DNA of 64,000 nucleotides from the NCBI RefSeq assembly GCF_004799325.1, contig NZ_SSMD01000001.1, positions 62,001 to 126,000 of the forward strand. Direction: 5' to 3'. The position numbers were made by a program, and so were the translations under genes. The notes beneath the pieces were generated by a model. That model was not told the origin of the DNA. It worked only from the letters and a program-made list of their open reading frames with translations, and ran no database searches. Below are positions 55,535 through 64,000 of this stretch, piece after piece. Position 1 is the first letter of the stretch; every line of letters starts with the position of its first letter. The DNA is from Thalassobius vesicularis (GTDB taxonomy: Bacteria > Pseudomonadota > Alphaproteobacteria > Rhodobacterales > Rhodobacteraceae).

Positions 55535-56103
55535 GCCGCTTTTTCTGGGTGCGTCACGGACCGACCCACGCCAAGGGCATGGTCGGCTGGACGGATTTGC
55601 CCGCCGATTTGTCCGACATCGGGCAGTTGGAGCGCCTGTCTGCGCACTTGCCGGACGACGCGCTGGTCGTGTCCTCGGACCTTATCCGCGCGGCCGATAC
55701 CGCCACCGCCATTGCGGCGCACCGAGCACGCCTACCGCATGAGCCCAACCTGCGGGAAATCAACTTTGGCACCTGGGAAATGAAGCGTCATTTCGAGATC
55801 AAGGAGCAGGATCTGGCCCGGCAATACTGGGAACGCCCCGGCGACACGCGCCCGCCGCAGGGCGAAAGCTGGAACCAGGTCTGCACCCGGGTGAACGGCG
55901 CCGTGGCACAGCTGCTGACCGCCCACCCCGGCCGCGACATCATCGCGGTGGCGCATTTCGGGGTGATCCTGACGCAGGTCCAGCGGGCGCTGGGGTTGGC
56001 CGCGTCTGAGGCATTCTCGCACCGCATCGACAACCTGTCGGTGACCGAATTGCGCCTGAAAGACGGGCAGTGGGCGGCGGATCGCATCAATCACCTTCCG
56101 TGA
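55531..56103 (+). CDS. Histidine phosphatase, probably alpha-ribazole phosphatase type
   Basis: A 190-residue phosphoglycerate-mutase-fold phosphatase. The catalytic histidine is H9 in FWVRHGPTHAKG; the second catalytic His is in IAVAHFGVI. The ATGA overlap with cobU and the LREINFGTWE segment fit CobC, which removes phosphate from alpha-ribazole phosphate at the end of cobalamin assembly. Without the rest of a cob operon the substrate stays an inference. Confidence 0.85.
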   Translation: MSRFFWVRHGPTHAKGMVGWTDLPADLSDIGQLERLSAHLPDDALVVSSDLIRAADTATAIAAHRARLPHEPNLREINFGTWEMKRHFEIKEQDLARQYWERPGDTRPPQGESWNQVCTRVNGAVAQLLTAHPGRDIIAVAHFGVILTQVQRALGLAASEAFSHRIDNLSVTELRLKDGQWAADRINHLP

Positions 56104-56184
56104 TGGCGCCGCGCACAACAAATCGTTGTCCCGGCTGACTTTACTGGCTTAGCCTCGGCGAAACGATCCGCGAAAGGGACTGCG

Positions 56185-57048
56185 ATGACGTACGACGTGT
56201 TTATTGGTGACAGGGTGTTTTCCAGCTGGTCAATGCGGGGCTGGCTGATGTTCGAGAAGTTCGGCATCCCCAAGAAAACCCACATGGTCGGCCTCTATGA
56301 TGGCACCATGGGCGAGGATCTAGCAGACCTTGCCCCCGCCCGGCTGGTCCCAGTGATGCGCACCCCCGATGGGATCGTCGTCGGCGAGACGCTGGCGATG
56401 GCCGAAACGCTGGCCGAGCGCCACCCCGAGGCGATGATGTGGCCCACCGATCCGGCCGCGCGGGCGCTGGCCCGGTGGCTGGCTGCGGAAATGCACGCGG
56501 GCTTTGGCAACCTGCGCAGCCAATGCCCGATGCAGTTGTTGCACCAATACCAGATGCAGCCCAGCCAGTCCGTTCTGGCGGACCTCGCCCGCCTGCAAGA
56601 CCTGTGGACCCTGGCCCGCACCCGGCACGGAGAGGCCGGCCCGTGGCTGTTCGGCCGCTACTCGCTGGCTGATGTGTTCTTTGCCCCGGTCGCGGCGCGG
56701 ATCGCGGGGTACAACCTGCCGGTAAGCCCACTGATGCAGGAATATGTCGCCGCGACGCTGGCCGATCCGGTGTTCCGCCGCTGGCGCGCGATGGGCCTGA
56801 CCAAGTCATACGACCCCGTGCCTTATGCGATGGACCTGCCGATAAAACCCTGGCCCGGCCCCGCCGCCATGCCCGCGCAGGCCGTCACCAGCGGCACACC
56901 CGAGAATGATGCCTGCCCCTATTCCGGAGAAGCGGTCACCCATATGGCCGAGTTTGACGGGCGCATCTTCGGCTTTTGCAATGCATTCTGCCGGGACAAG
57001 ACTGTCGCCGATCCGCTGGCCTGGCCGAAATTCTCGGCGCTGCTGTAG
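56185..57048 (+). CDS. Glutathione S-transferase with cysteine-rich C-terminal extension
   Basis: A 287-residue protein. The N-terminal thioredoxin fold has VFSSWSMRGWLMFEKFGI, the all-alpha GST domain has the WLFGRYSLADVFFAPV element near residue 155-170. After a proline-rich linker a tail of about 45 residues carries C244, C265 and C269 (CPYSGE... GFCNAFCRDKTV), like a TRASH or YHS-type metal site. Such a tail is unusual for a GST. The gene lies alone between the cobU pair and comM. Confidence 0.87.
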   Translation: MTYDVFIGDRVFSSWSMRGWLMFEKFGIPKKTHMVGLYDGTMGEDLADLAPARLVPVMRTPDGIVVGETLAMAETLAERHPEAMMWPTDPAARALARWLAAEMHAGFGNLRSQCPMQLLHQYQMQPSQSVLADLARLQDLWTLARTRHGEAGPWLFGRYSLADVFFAPVAARIAGYNLPVSPLMQEYVAATLADPVFRRWRAMGLTKSYDPVPYAMDLPIKPWPGPAAMPAQAVTSGTPENDACPYSGEAVTHMAEFDGRIFGFCNAFCRDKTVADPLAWPKFSALL

Positions 57049-57051
57049 GCA

Positions 57052-57093
57052 TTAACCTTTCCTCAACCTTCCGGGGCTTAACCTTCGTTAACC
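57052..57093. promoter_or_regulatory. CtrA-like TTAACC repeats before comM
   Basis: TTAACC occurs at 57052-57057, 57078-57083 and 57088-57093, and TCAACC near 57063. Two of them make TTAA-N6-TTAA (57078-57091). The CtrA consensus is TTAA-N7-TTAA, so the spacing is one base short, but GTTAACC is the common half site. In Rhodobacter capsulatus comM belongs to the CtrA regulon, which gives the reading weight. The last copy ends 20 bases before the comM ATG. Confidence 0.5.
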
Positions 57094-57113
57094 TTGAAGG
57101 ATGAGGAGAGCGC

Positions 57114-58631
57114 ATGGTCGCCCGGGCATATACCGTCGCGTTCGAAGGCGTCAGCGCCCGCACGGTCGAAGTCCAATGCGCCGTCACCCCTGGCATGCCC
57201 GCGTTTTCCATCGTGGGCCTGCCGGACAAGGCGGTGTCCGAGGCGCGTGATCGCGTGCGGACGGCGTTGGCCTCGATGGCGATTGCGTTGCCGTCCAAGC
57301 GGATCACCGTCAACCTGTCCCCCGCAGACATGCCGAAAGAGGGCAGCCATTTCGACCTGCCCATCGCTCTGGCCCTTTTGGCGGCACTGGACATTATCCC
57401 GCGCGATGCGGTCGAGACGACAACCGCGCTGGGGGAATTGTCACTGGACGGATCATTGGTGCCCGTGATCGGCGCCCTGCCCGCCGCGATGGCCGCCGCC
57501 GAGGCGGATCGCCAGCTACTGTGCCCCAAACCCTCGGGGGCTGAGGCGGCGTGGGTCGGCGCCTGTCAGGTCATCGCCGCCCCCGGTTTAGCCGATGTCG
57601 TGCGCCATTTCTCAGGGCAAAACCCGTTGTCACCGGCCCTACCGGGCGAGGTTTTGGCCGATACGCAGGGCAAATGTTTGCGGGATGTAAAGGGCCAGGA
57701 ACGTGCCAAACGGGCGCTGGAGATCGCAGCCGCCGGACGCCACCACCTGATGATGATCGGCACGCCCGGGTCCGGCAAATCCATGCTGGCCGCCCGCCTG
57801 CCCGGCATTCTGCCGCCGCTGACCCCGGCCGAGGCGCTGGAAACCTCGATGATCCATTCGCTGGCCGGGTTGCTGGACGAGGGTGGGATTTCCCGGATCC
57901 GCCCGTTCCGGGAACCGCATCACACCGCCTCGATGGCGGCGATTGTGGGCGGCGGGCGCGGTGCCAAACCGGGCGAGATCAGTCTGGCGCATAACGGCGT
58001 GCTGTTCATGGACGAGTTTCCGGAATTTCCGCGGACGGTGCTGGAAACCCTGCGCCAACCGATCGAGACCGGAGAGGTCATGGTCGCCCGCGCCAACGCC
58101 CATGTGAAATACCCCTGCCGGTTCATGCTGATCGCGGCGGCCAACCCCTGCCGCTGCGGGTATCTGTCCGACCCGTCGCGCGCCTGTGGCCGCGCCCCCA
58201 CCTGCGGCGAGGATTATCTGGGCCGGATCAGCGGCCCGCTGATGGACCGGTTCGATCTGCGGGTCGAGGTGCCGCCAGTCAGCTACGCCGACCTTGACCT
58301 GCCGCCAAGCGGAGAGAGCTCTGCCGAGGTCGCGCTCCGCGTCGCCAACGCCCGCGCGGTTCAGGCTGACAGGTACGAAAACGAACCCGATGCGCGCCTG
58401 AATTCAGACATCGAGGGCACCTTGCTGGACCGCGTCGCAACGCCCGATGCCGCTGGCAAGGATCTGCTGACCAAGGTCGCGGACCGCCTTGGCCTGTCCG
58501 CGCGCGGCTATCACCGTGTGTTGCGTGTCGCGCGCACGATTGCTGATCTGGACGGCAGCGATGCCGTACAGCGCCACCACGTGGCCGAGGCGGTGTCGTT
58601 CCGCCTCAGCTCTGTCAGGGAAAACAGCTGA
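57114..58631 (+). CDS. comM: YifB/ComM family Mg-chelatase-like AAA ATPase
   Basis: A 505-residue AAA+ protein. The N-terminal Lon-protease-like part (VEVQCAVTPGMPAFSIVGLPDKAV, residues about 19-42) is followed by the ATPase with G216-T-P-G-S-G-K222-S Walker A and a Mg-chelatase-type C-terminal region (AANPCRCGYL). ComM is a branch-migration helicase needed for natural transformation and, in Rhodobacter, for uptake of gene transfer agent DNA. GAGGAG stands before the ATG. CtrA-like boxes lie upstream. Confidence 0.94.
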   Translation: MVARAYTVAFEGVSARTVEVQCAVTPGMPAFSIVGLPDKAVSEARDRVRTALASMAIALPSKRITVNLSPADMPKEGSHFDLPIALALLAALDIIPRDAVETTTALGELSLDGSLVPVIGALPAAMAAAEADRQLLCPKPSGAEAAWVGACQVIAAPGLADVVRHFSGQNPLSPALPGEVLADTQGKCLRDVKGQERAKRALEIAAAGRHHLMMIGTPGSGKSMLAARLPGILPPLTPAEALETSMIHSLAGLLDEGGISRIRPFREPHHTASMAAIVGGGRGAKPGEISLAHNGVLFMDEFPEFPRTVLETLRQPIETGEVMVARANAHVKYPCRFMLIAAANPCRCGYLSDPSRACGRAPTCGEDYLGRISGPLMDRFDLRVEVPPVSYADLDLPPSGESSAEVALRVANARAVQADRYENEPDARLNSDIEGTLLDRVATPDAAGKDLLTKVADRLGLSARGYHRVLRVARTIADLDGSDAVQRHHVAEAVSFRLSSVRENS

Positions 58632-58647
58632 TCGCGACAGCGATCAG
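58628..58647. terminator. Hairpin holding the stop codons of comM and gshB
   Basis: CTGATCGC, loop GACA, GCGATCAG: a perfect 8-bp stem with a tetraloop. The comM stop codon is in the left arm and the gshB stop codon in the right arm. It is the only space between these convergent genes, so both transcripts end in or beyond the same hairpin. Confidence 0.6.
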
Positions 58648-59579
58648 GCGCGCTTGGCTTCGATCACTTCCCAGATCCGCGCGGCGGTGTTGGTGCCGTC
58701 AAAACGCTCCAACTCCTGAATGCCGGTGGGCGAGGTCACGTTGATCTCGGTCAGGTAGTCGCCGATCACATCGATACCGACGAAGACCAGCCCCTTTTCC
58801 TTGAGGCGCGGGCCGATCGTGGCGCAAATCTCCTGATCGCGCGCCGACAGGCCGATCTTTTCGGGACGCCCGCCGACATGCATGTTCGAGCGAGTCTCGC
58901 CCGCTTGCGGCACACGGTTGATCGCGCCAACGGGTTCGCCATCGACCAGAATGACCCGTTTGTCGCCCTTGCTGACGTCCGGCAGGTATTTCTGCACGAT
59001 CAGCGGCTCGCGCGAGAATCCGGTGAACAGCTCGTGCAGGGAACTGAGGTTGCGGTCGCTTTCGGTCAGGCGGAACACGCCAGCGCCGCCGTTGCCATAA
59101 AGCGGCTTCAGGATGACATCGCCGTGCTTTTCCTTGAACGCGCGGATCGTCGGCAGGTCGCGCGCGATGGTGGTCGGCGGGGTCAGTTCGGGGAAATCCA
59201 GAACCATCAGCTTTTCAGGGTAGTTGCGCACCCAGAACGGATCGTTGACCACCAGCGTCTTGGGATGAATCCGCTCCAGCAGGTGAGTCGTGGTGATGTA
59301 GAACATGTCAAACGGCGGGTCCTGACGCAGCCAGACCACGTCGAATTCCGACAGGTCGACCTCGGTCTCGGCGCCAAGGGAGTAGTGGTTGCCTTCGACG
59401 CGTTGCACGGTCAGCGGCCAGCCCTTGGCCGTAATGCGCCCTTCCTGATAGGCGAGGCGATCCGGCGTGTAATAGAACAGCTCGTGCCCGCGCGCCTGCG
59501 CTTCGAGGGCGATGCGGAACGTGCTGTCCGCGTTGATGTTGATCGGCCCGATCGGGTCCATCTGGAAAGCGATTTTCAT
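58644..59579 (-). CDS. gshB: Glutathione synthetase
   Basis: A 311-residue ATP-grasp enzyme that adds glycine to gamma-glutamylcysteine. It begins [66 protein letters not shown] and [14 protein letters not shown] are the ATP- and substrate-binding segments. AAGGGG lies before the ATG at 59579, and the longer frame to 59618 is rejected. It supplies the substrate of the nearby GST-type gene. Confidence 0.96.
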   Translation of the reverse strand: MKIAFQMDPIGPININADSTFRIALEAQARGHELFYYTPDRLAYQEGRITAKGWPLTVQRVEGNHYSLGAETEVDLSEFDVVWLRQDPPFDMFYITTTHLLERIHPKTLVVNDPFWVRNYPEKLMVLDFPELTPPTTIARDLPTIRAFKEKHGDVILKPLYGNGGAGVFRLTESDRNLSSLHELFTGFSREPLIVQKYLPDVSKGDKRVILVDGEPVGAINRVPQAGETRSNMHVGGRPEKIGLSARDQEICATIGPRLKEKGLVFVGIDVIGDYLTEINVTSPTGIQELERFDGTNTAARIWEVIEAKRA

Positions 59580-59636
59580 GCTCGGTCCCCTTGCTTGGTT
59601 GCCCCTTACATGGCGCAAGGGACCGGGCGAGGCAAA

Positions 59637-60023
59637 TCAGAAATGGCTGAAACAATTTTCCATGATCTGCGGCGCGCCGGTCTTGTCGACACATGCCAGA
59701 TCAAACCGCACCTCGGTCAGGCTGCCCGAGGGGAGCGTTCCGATGAATTCCTCGGCAGCGGCATGGATGCGGCGCATCTGCGGCGGGCCAAGCCGGGTGA
59801 TGGCAGACTGGATGCTGGAGGCGGCCTTCACCTCGACGAAAACGATGGTTTCGCGGTCTTGCAGGATCAGGTCGATTTCACCGCCCCGTCCGCGCCACCG
59901 TCGGTGCAGCAGGTGCAGACCCAGGGATTGATAGTGACGCAGAACCTGATCCTCTGCGCTTTGGCCGAACTGGTATGCAACGGCGCCTTTTCGTTGGCGG
60001 TGCAGGTTCGGCGTTGTGGTCAT
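59637..60023 (-). CDS. YraN family (UPF0102) protein
   Basis: A 128-residue protein with the endonuclease-like fold of UPF0102. QSAEDQVLRHYQSLG, GEIDLILQD and VFVEVKAA form the restriction-enzyme-type core with its acidic residues and lysine. A cellular role is not established, though the family is linked to Holliday-type DNA processing by fold only. It overlaps rsmI by four bases, and rsmI-yraN is a very common bacterial pair. Confidence 0.92.
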   Translation of the reverse strand: MTTTPNLHRQRKGAVAYQFGQSAEDQVLRHYQSLGLHLLHRRWRGRGGEIDLILQDRETIVFVEVKAASSIQSAITRLGPPQMRRIHAAAEEFIGTLPSGSLTEVRFDLACVDKTGAPQIMENCFSHF

Positions 60024-60883
60024 CTGTCCTTGTCCATTTTCAGCGCGAGTTGATAGACCTGCCGGCGCGGCAGCCCGGTCTGCGCGGCCACCATGTCCGC
60101 GGCATCCCGGACCGAGCCGTTCTGCAAAGCCTGCTGGATCAGAGTCTCTAGGTCGTCTTCGTTAATTTCAGGTGAACCGGCGCGGTCGATCAGGACCACG
60201 ATTTCGCCCTTCAGCGCCCGCTCCTCGCATTGCACCGCCAATTCGGACAGCGGGGCGCGCAGGACTTCCTCGAACTTCTTGGTCAGCTCGCGGCAGACGG
60301 CGGCGTCGCGGTTCGGGCCCAGAACCTCGGCCGCGTCACGCAGCATCGACGCGATCCGCTTGGGCGATTCGTAAAAGACCAGCGTCCCCGGTACGTCCTT
60401 CAACTCTCGCAGGGCGGATTTCCGCTGGCCCGACGCGTTGGGTAGAAAGCCGTTGAAGAAGAATCGGTCGGTCGGCAAACCGCCCACCGTCAGCGCGGTG
60501 ATGACGGCCGAGGCGCCGGGCGCAGAGACGACGGTGTGTCCTTCTTCGCGCGCTGCGCGGGCCAGATCAAAGCCGGGATCGGCGACCATCGGCGTGCCCG
60601 CCTCAGAGGCGTAGGCGACCGATTTCCCCTCGTTCAAAAGGGCCATCAGGCGCGGGCGCATCTGTCCACCGTTGTGATCGTGATAGCTGAGGACGGGCCG
60701 GTCGCGCAGGTGGACGCCGTGAATATCCATCAGTTTGCGCAGGCTGCGGGTGTCCTCGGCCACCAGCACATCGGCCGAAGCCAGAATGTCCAACGCGCGC
60801 AAGGTTATGTCGCGCGCCGTTCCGATCGGTGTTGCAATCAGATACAGGCCGGGTGCCATCGGTGTGATTTGCGGATTCAACAC
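60020..60883 (-). CDS. rsmI: 16S rRNA (cytidine-1402-2'-O)-methyltransferase
   Basis: A 287-residue tetrapyrrole-methylase-fold enzyme. LYLIATPIGTARDITLRALD and VLVAEDTRSLRKLM are the N-terminal signature, and YASEAGTPMVADPGF and APGASAVITAL bind SAM. The start is a GTG with AAGGGG five bases upstream; an ATG at 60859 has no such site. It methylates the ribose of C1402 in 16S rRNA. It diverges from the lipoprotein gene, an order seen in many proteobacteria. Confidence 0.93.
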   Translation of the reverse strand: MLNPQITPMAPGLYLIATPIGTARDITLRALDILASADVLVAEDTRSLRKLMDIHGVHLRDRPVLSYHDHNGGQMRPRLMALLNEGKSVAYASEAGTPMVADPGFDLARAAREEGHTVVSAPGASAVITALTVGGLPTDRFFFNGFLPNASGQRKSALRELKDVPGTLVFYESPKRIASMLRDAAEVLGPNRDAAVCRELTKKFEEVLRAPLSELAVQCEERALKGEIVVLIDRAGSPEINEDDLETLIQQALQNGSVRDAADMVAAQTGLPRRQVYQLALKMDKDR

Positions 60884-60968
60884 TGGACCCCTTCTGCACG
60901 GTGTCTATTATCGGGCGCAAACGCCCACGGGCGTCCTTTTGCCCATTCCCAGGGAGTAAAGCCAGTCC

Positions 60969-62141
60969 ATGTTCGCCGTTTTGTCCCGTACCCGCAACCT
61001 GATTGCCCGTTTGTTCGCCCTGCTCAGCCTTGTTGTGCTGGCCTCGTGCGAACCGATTGCGGGGGGCGGTCCGCTGATCAACACCCAAGCCCCGGTGCCC
61101 GTCGCCCTGTTGGTGCCGCGCGGCAGCGGCAATACTGGTGACGATATCCTGGCGCTGAGCCTGGAAAACGCGGCCCGTCTGGCCATCGCCGATCTGGAAG
61201 GCATCAATATCGATCTGCGGGTCTATGACACTGCTGGCGACCCCGCAACCGCGCAAAAGCAAGGCATTCGCGCCGTTGACGAAGGCGCCAAGATCGTCCT
61301 TGGCCCGGTCTACAGCGCCGAGGCCAATGCCGTTGCCGTCAGCGTCGCGGCGCGCGGGGTGAACGTGCTGTCCTTCTCGAACAACGCCACCATCGCGGGC
61401 GGCAACCTGTTCATTCTGGGCCCGACCTTTGAAAACACCGCCAAGCGGCTGGTGCGTTATGCTTCGACCCAGGGCAAGGGCAACATCGTCATCGCACATG
61501 ACAACAACCTGGCCGGTCAGTTGGGCAAGAACGCCATCCAGACCGCGATTGGCCAGACCGGCGGTGCCTCGATGGCGGCCACGGTGGGCTATGAGTTCTC
61601 GCAGCAGGGGGTGGTCGATGCCATTCCGCAAATCCGCGAGGCCGTGCAAAGCGGCGCGGCCAATGCGCTGTTCCTGACCGCCAACACCGATGGCGCGCTG
61701 CCTCTGGTGACGCAGCTGCTGTCCGAAACCGGCGTGAACGCCCAGACCGTGCAGTATATCGGCCTGACCCGCTGGGACGTCCCGCCGCAAACGCTGGAGA
61801 TGCCGGCGGTTCAGGGCGCGTGGTTCGCCATGCCCGACCCGACCATGACCGCGCGCTTCAGCAGCCGTTACGGCCAAGCGTATCAGTCGCAGCCGCACTC
61901 GATCGGCGGGCTGGCCTATGACGGGATCGCGGCCATTGGCGCGCTGGTCAAAGCTGGCCAAAGCGACGCCCTGACCGGGGCCGCCCTGACGCAGGGCGCG
62001 GGCTTTCAGGGTGTGAACGGCATCTTCCGTCTGCGCAGCGACGGCACCAACGAGCGTGGCCTGGCCATCGCCCAAATCCAGAACAAGAAAGTCGTGATCA
62101 TCGACGCCGCCCCCCGCACTTTCGCGGGCAGCGGTATGTAA
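60969..62141 (+). CDS. LpoA/LppC-like lipoprotein (penicillin-binding protein activator)
   Basis: A 390-residue protein with a lipoprotein signal: a hydrophobic stretch ending in LVVLASC, cysteine near residue 27. The mature part has the periplasmic-binding-protein fold typical of LpoA (PVALLVPRGSGNTGDDILAL, and ALFLTANTDGALPLVTQLL). In gamma-proteobacteria LpoA activates PBP1A; in alphaproteobacteria the partner is less clear. The divergent rsmI is a classic neighbour. Confidence 0.85.
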   Translation: MFAVLSRTRNLIARLFALLSLVVLASCEPIAGGGPLINTQAPVPVALLVPRGSGNTGDDILALSLENAARLAIADLEGINIDLRVYDTAGDPATAQKQGIRAVDEGAKIVLGPVYSAEANAVAVSVAARGVNVLSFSNNATIAGGNLFILGPTFENTAKRLVRYASTQGKGNIVIAHDNNLAGQLGKNAIQTAIGQTGGASMAATVGYEFSQQGVVDAIPQIREAVQSGAANALFLTANTDGALPLVTQLLSETGVNAQTVQYIGLTRWDVPPQTLEMPAVQGAWFAMPDPTMTARFSSRYGQAYQSQPHSIGGLAYDGIAAIGALVKAGQSDALTGAALTQGAGFQGVNGIFRLRSDGTNERGLAIAQIQNKKVVIIDAAPRTFAGSGM

Positions 62142-62156
62142 TCCAAAGATCCTATC

Positions 62157-64000
62157 ATGAAAGATACGCCTGAAGCGCCGGACAGCCTGATCTGTCCGGC
62201 AACGCGCATTTTCGATGCGGCCTCGGTGGACGCACAGATCGCCGCTGCTACCAAAGGCAAAAGCGATCCCGCTGACATCCGCTCGGCCGTGGTGCCGATC
62301 TTGCTACAGGCCCGCAAGGACGGGATGGACGCGATCGAGGCGGCCTTTACTGCCCAGCCCCTAGCGGCCCGGCCCACGACGCGGGCCTATACCTGGCTGA
62401 CCGATTGCATCGTCATCACCGCAATGGACATCGCCACCCGTCTGATGGCACCGAAAGGCGCCAAGCCCGAGCAGATGACCGTGATCGCCGTCGGCGGCTA
62501 TGGCCGGGGAGAGATGGCGCCGTTTTCGGACGTGGACCTGCTGTTCCTGACGCCGCACCGGATCACCCCCTGGGCCGAGCAGATCATCGAGTCGATGCTC
62601 TATATCCTGTGGGATCTGCGGCTGAAGGTCGGGCACTCGTCGCGCACCATCAAGGACTGCATCAAGCTGGGCCGCGAGGATTTCACCATCCGCACCGCCC
62701 TGCTGGAGCATCGCGTCCTCACCGGCGACCGCGCATTGGCGACTGAGCTGGACCAGCGCCTGTGGTCCGAACTTTTCAAAGGCACGGCCGCTGAATTCAT
62801 CGAGGCCAAACTGGCCGAGCGCGACGCCCGCCACAACCGGCAGGGCGGCCAGCGTTACGTGGTCGAACCGAACGTGAAAGAGGGCAAGGGCGGTCTGCGC
62901 GACCTGCAATCGCTGTTCTGGATCGCCAAGTATCTGCACCAGGTTCAGGACACCGCGGAACTTGTCCGCCTGAAGGTGTTCACCGCCGACGAGTACAAGA
63001 CCTTCATCCGGGCCGAGGATTTCCTCTGGGCGGTCCGCTGCCACCTGCACCTGTTCACCGGGCGCTCCTCGGACCAGCTGACGTTTGACCTGCAGGTCGA
63101 GGTCGCCGCTCGGATCGGCTATACCGACAAGGGCGGGCGCCGCGCGGTCGAGCATTTCATGCAGGACTATTTCCGCCACGCGACCGCAACCGGCGACCTG
63201 ACCCGCATCTTCCTTACCAAACTGGAAGCCATGCACGTCAAAAGCGCCCCCCTGCTCGAGCGCATCTTTCGCCGGACGCCCAAGGTCAAGGGAGGCTACA
63301 AGGTCATCCACAACCGTCTGGCAATCGAGAACGAGAAAAAGTTCCTGTCCGACAAGCTGAACCTGCTGCGCCTGTTCGAAGAGGGCCTGCGGACCGGGAT
63401 GCTGATCCACCCCGACGCCATGCGTCTGGTGACGGCCAACCTGCACTTGATCGACGACGACATGCGCAACGACCGCGAGGCGCAGCGCATTTTCATGGAC
63501 CTGCTGCTGAAGCACGGCAACCCCGAACGCGCCCTGCGCCGCATGAACGAACTGGGCGTTCTGGCTGCCTTCATCCCCGAGTTCGAACCGATCGTGGCGA
63601 TGATGCAGTTCAACATGTACCACCACTACACGGTGGACGAGCACACGATCCAATGTATCCGCGTCCTCAGCCAGCTGGAGCACGGCGACCTGATCGAGGA
63701 ATTGCCGGTCGTCAGCGGCATCCTGAAACGGGGCGTGAACCGCCGCATCATCTATACGGCGCTGCTGCTGCATGACATCGGCAAAGGCCGGGACGAGGAT
63801 CACTCGGTCCTTGGCGCGCAGATCGCCCGCAAGGTGGCCCCGCGCCTTGGCCTGTCCAAGGCTGATTGCGAGACGGTCGAATGGCTGGTCCGCTATCACC
63901 TGCTGATGTCCGACATGGCGCAGAAACGTGACCTGTCCGACCCGCGCACCCTGCGCGACTTTGCCAAGGCCGTGAAGAACCGCAAGCGGCTGGACCTGCT
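62157..64000 (+). CDS. glnD: [Protein-PII] uridylyltransferase, N-terminal part
   Basis: The first 614 residues of a protein usually near 930; it runs out of the window. The nucleotidyltransferase site is G113-G-Y-G-R-G-E-M with D125 and D127 in SDVDLL, and the HD phosphohydrolase domain has H539-D540 in LLHDIGKG. The C-terminal ACT domains are not inside. It adds and removes UMP on PII proteins according to glutamine and so controls nitrogen metabolism. It starts 15 bases after the lipoprotein gene, so it is probably co-transcribed. Confidence 0.95.
   Translation, partial: MKDTPEAPDSLICPATRIFDAASVDAQIAAATKGKSDPADIRSAVVPILLQARKDGMDAIEAAFTAQPLAARPTTRAYTWLTDCIVITAMDIATRLMAPKGAKPEQMTVIAVGGYGRGEMAPFSDVDLLFLTPHRITPWAEQIIESMLYILWDLRLKVGHSSRTIKDCIKLGREDFTIRTALLEHRVLTGDRALATELDQRLWSELFKGTAAEFIEAKLAERDARHNRQGGQRYVVEPNVKEGKGGLRDLQSLFWIAKYLHQVQDTAELVRLKVFTADEYKTFIRAEDFLWAVRCHLHLFTGRSSDQLTFDLQVEVAARIGYTDKGGRRAVEHFMQDYFRHATATGDLTRIFLTKLEAMHVKSAPLLERIFRRTPKVKGGYKVIHNRLAIENEKKFLSDKLNLLRLFEEGLRTGMLIHPDAMRLVTANLHLIDDDMRNDREAQRIFMDLLLKHGNPERALRRMNELGVLAAFIPEFEPIVAMMQFNMYHHYTVDEHTIQCIRVLSQLEHGDLIEELPVVSGILKRGVNRRIIYTALLLHDIGKGRDEDHSVLGAQIARKVAPRLGLSKADCETVEWLVRYHLLMSDMAQKRDLSDPRTLRDFAKAVKNRKRLDL

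Overview
The window is chromosomal DNA from a high-GC alphaproteobacterium, most likely of the family Rhodobacteraceae (Rhodobacter/Roseobacter group). The basis is protein family content and gene order: an ethylmalonyl-CoA pathway set (ccr, ecm, mch, mcl2) woven into the TCA-cycle operons (sdhCDAB, mdh, sucCD, sucAB, lpd), an RpoHII-like sigma factor, and several small families that I know mainly from this group (DUF1737, a C-x-W-R/WHC-x-x-C membrane peptide). I see no rRNA, tRNA, CRISPR array, phage or insertion sequence. Gene density is very high and genus or species cannot be fixed from what is here.

Region 1 (1-8.2 kb): the start of crotonyl-CoA carboxylase/reductase (ccr) diverges from ethylmalonyl-CoA mutase (ecm). 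Then come a GNAT enzyme, purine nucleoside phosphorylase with an atypical SHMT-like PLP enzyme, and on the minus strand a DUF1989 protein, a small membrane peptide and an FAD dehydrogenase.

Region 2 (8.2-28.1 kb): central carbon metabolism. On the minus strand are TauE/SafE, mcl2, nnrU, DUF1737, mch, then sdhC-sdhD-sdhA, two sulfotransferase-fold genes, and sdhB. On the plus strand are mdh, sucC-sucD, sucA-sucB, a family 2 glycosyltransferase and lpd. Pairs of TGTGATCACA palindromes exactly 21 bp apart lie upstream of both sdhC and sucC, which suggests one regulator for both TCA operons. The two TCA operons are each interrupted by genes of surface-glycan type.

Region 3 (28.1-41.1 kb): nitroreductase, CBS-domain, PPOX, acyltransferase and ftsX-ftsE on the minus strand; a zinc-ribbon membrane protein on the plus strand; rlmJ; then the cell-shape operon mreB-mreC-mreD-mrdA-rodA with ghrA at its end.

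Region 4 (41.1-50.4 kb): SseB-like and uracil-DNA-glycosylase-like genes, nhaA, a capsule-export ATPase and adaptor without an adjacent permease, a phosphomannomutase/phosphoglucomutase, and an M3 oligopeptidase.

Region 5 (50.4-64 kb): a minus-strand chain rpoH-chaN-coaBC-dut-(MoeB-like), divergent from cobU and a CobC-type phosphatase. Then a GST with an extra cysteine-rich tail, comM with CtrA-like TTAACC repeats in front, gshB, yraN, rsmI, an LpoA-like lipoprotein, and the first two thirds of glnD.

Two families of short intergenic repeats (four and two copies) sit between genes. Start codons were moved from the longest reading frame wherever a Shine-Dalgarno sequence and family N-termini argued for a shorter protein.
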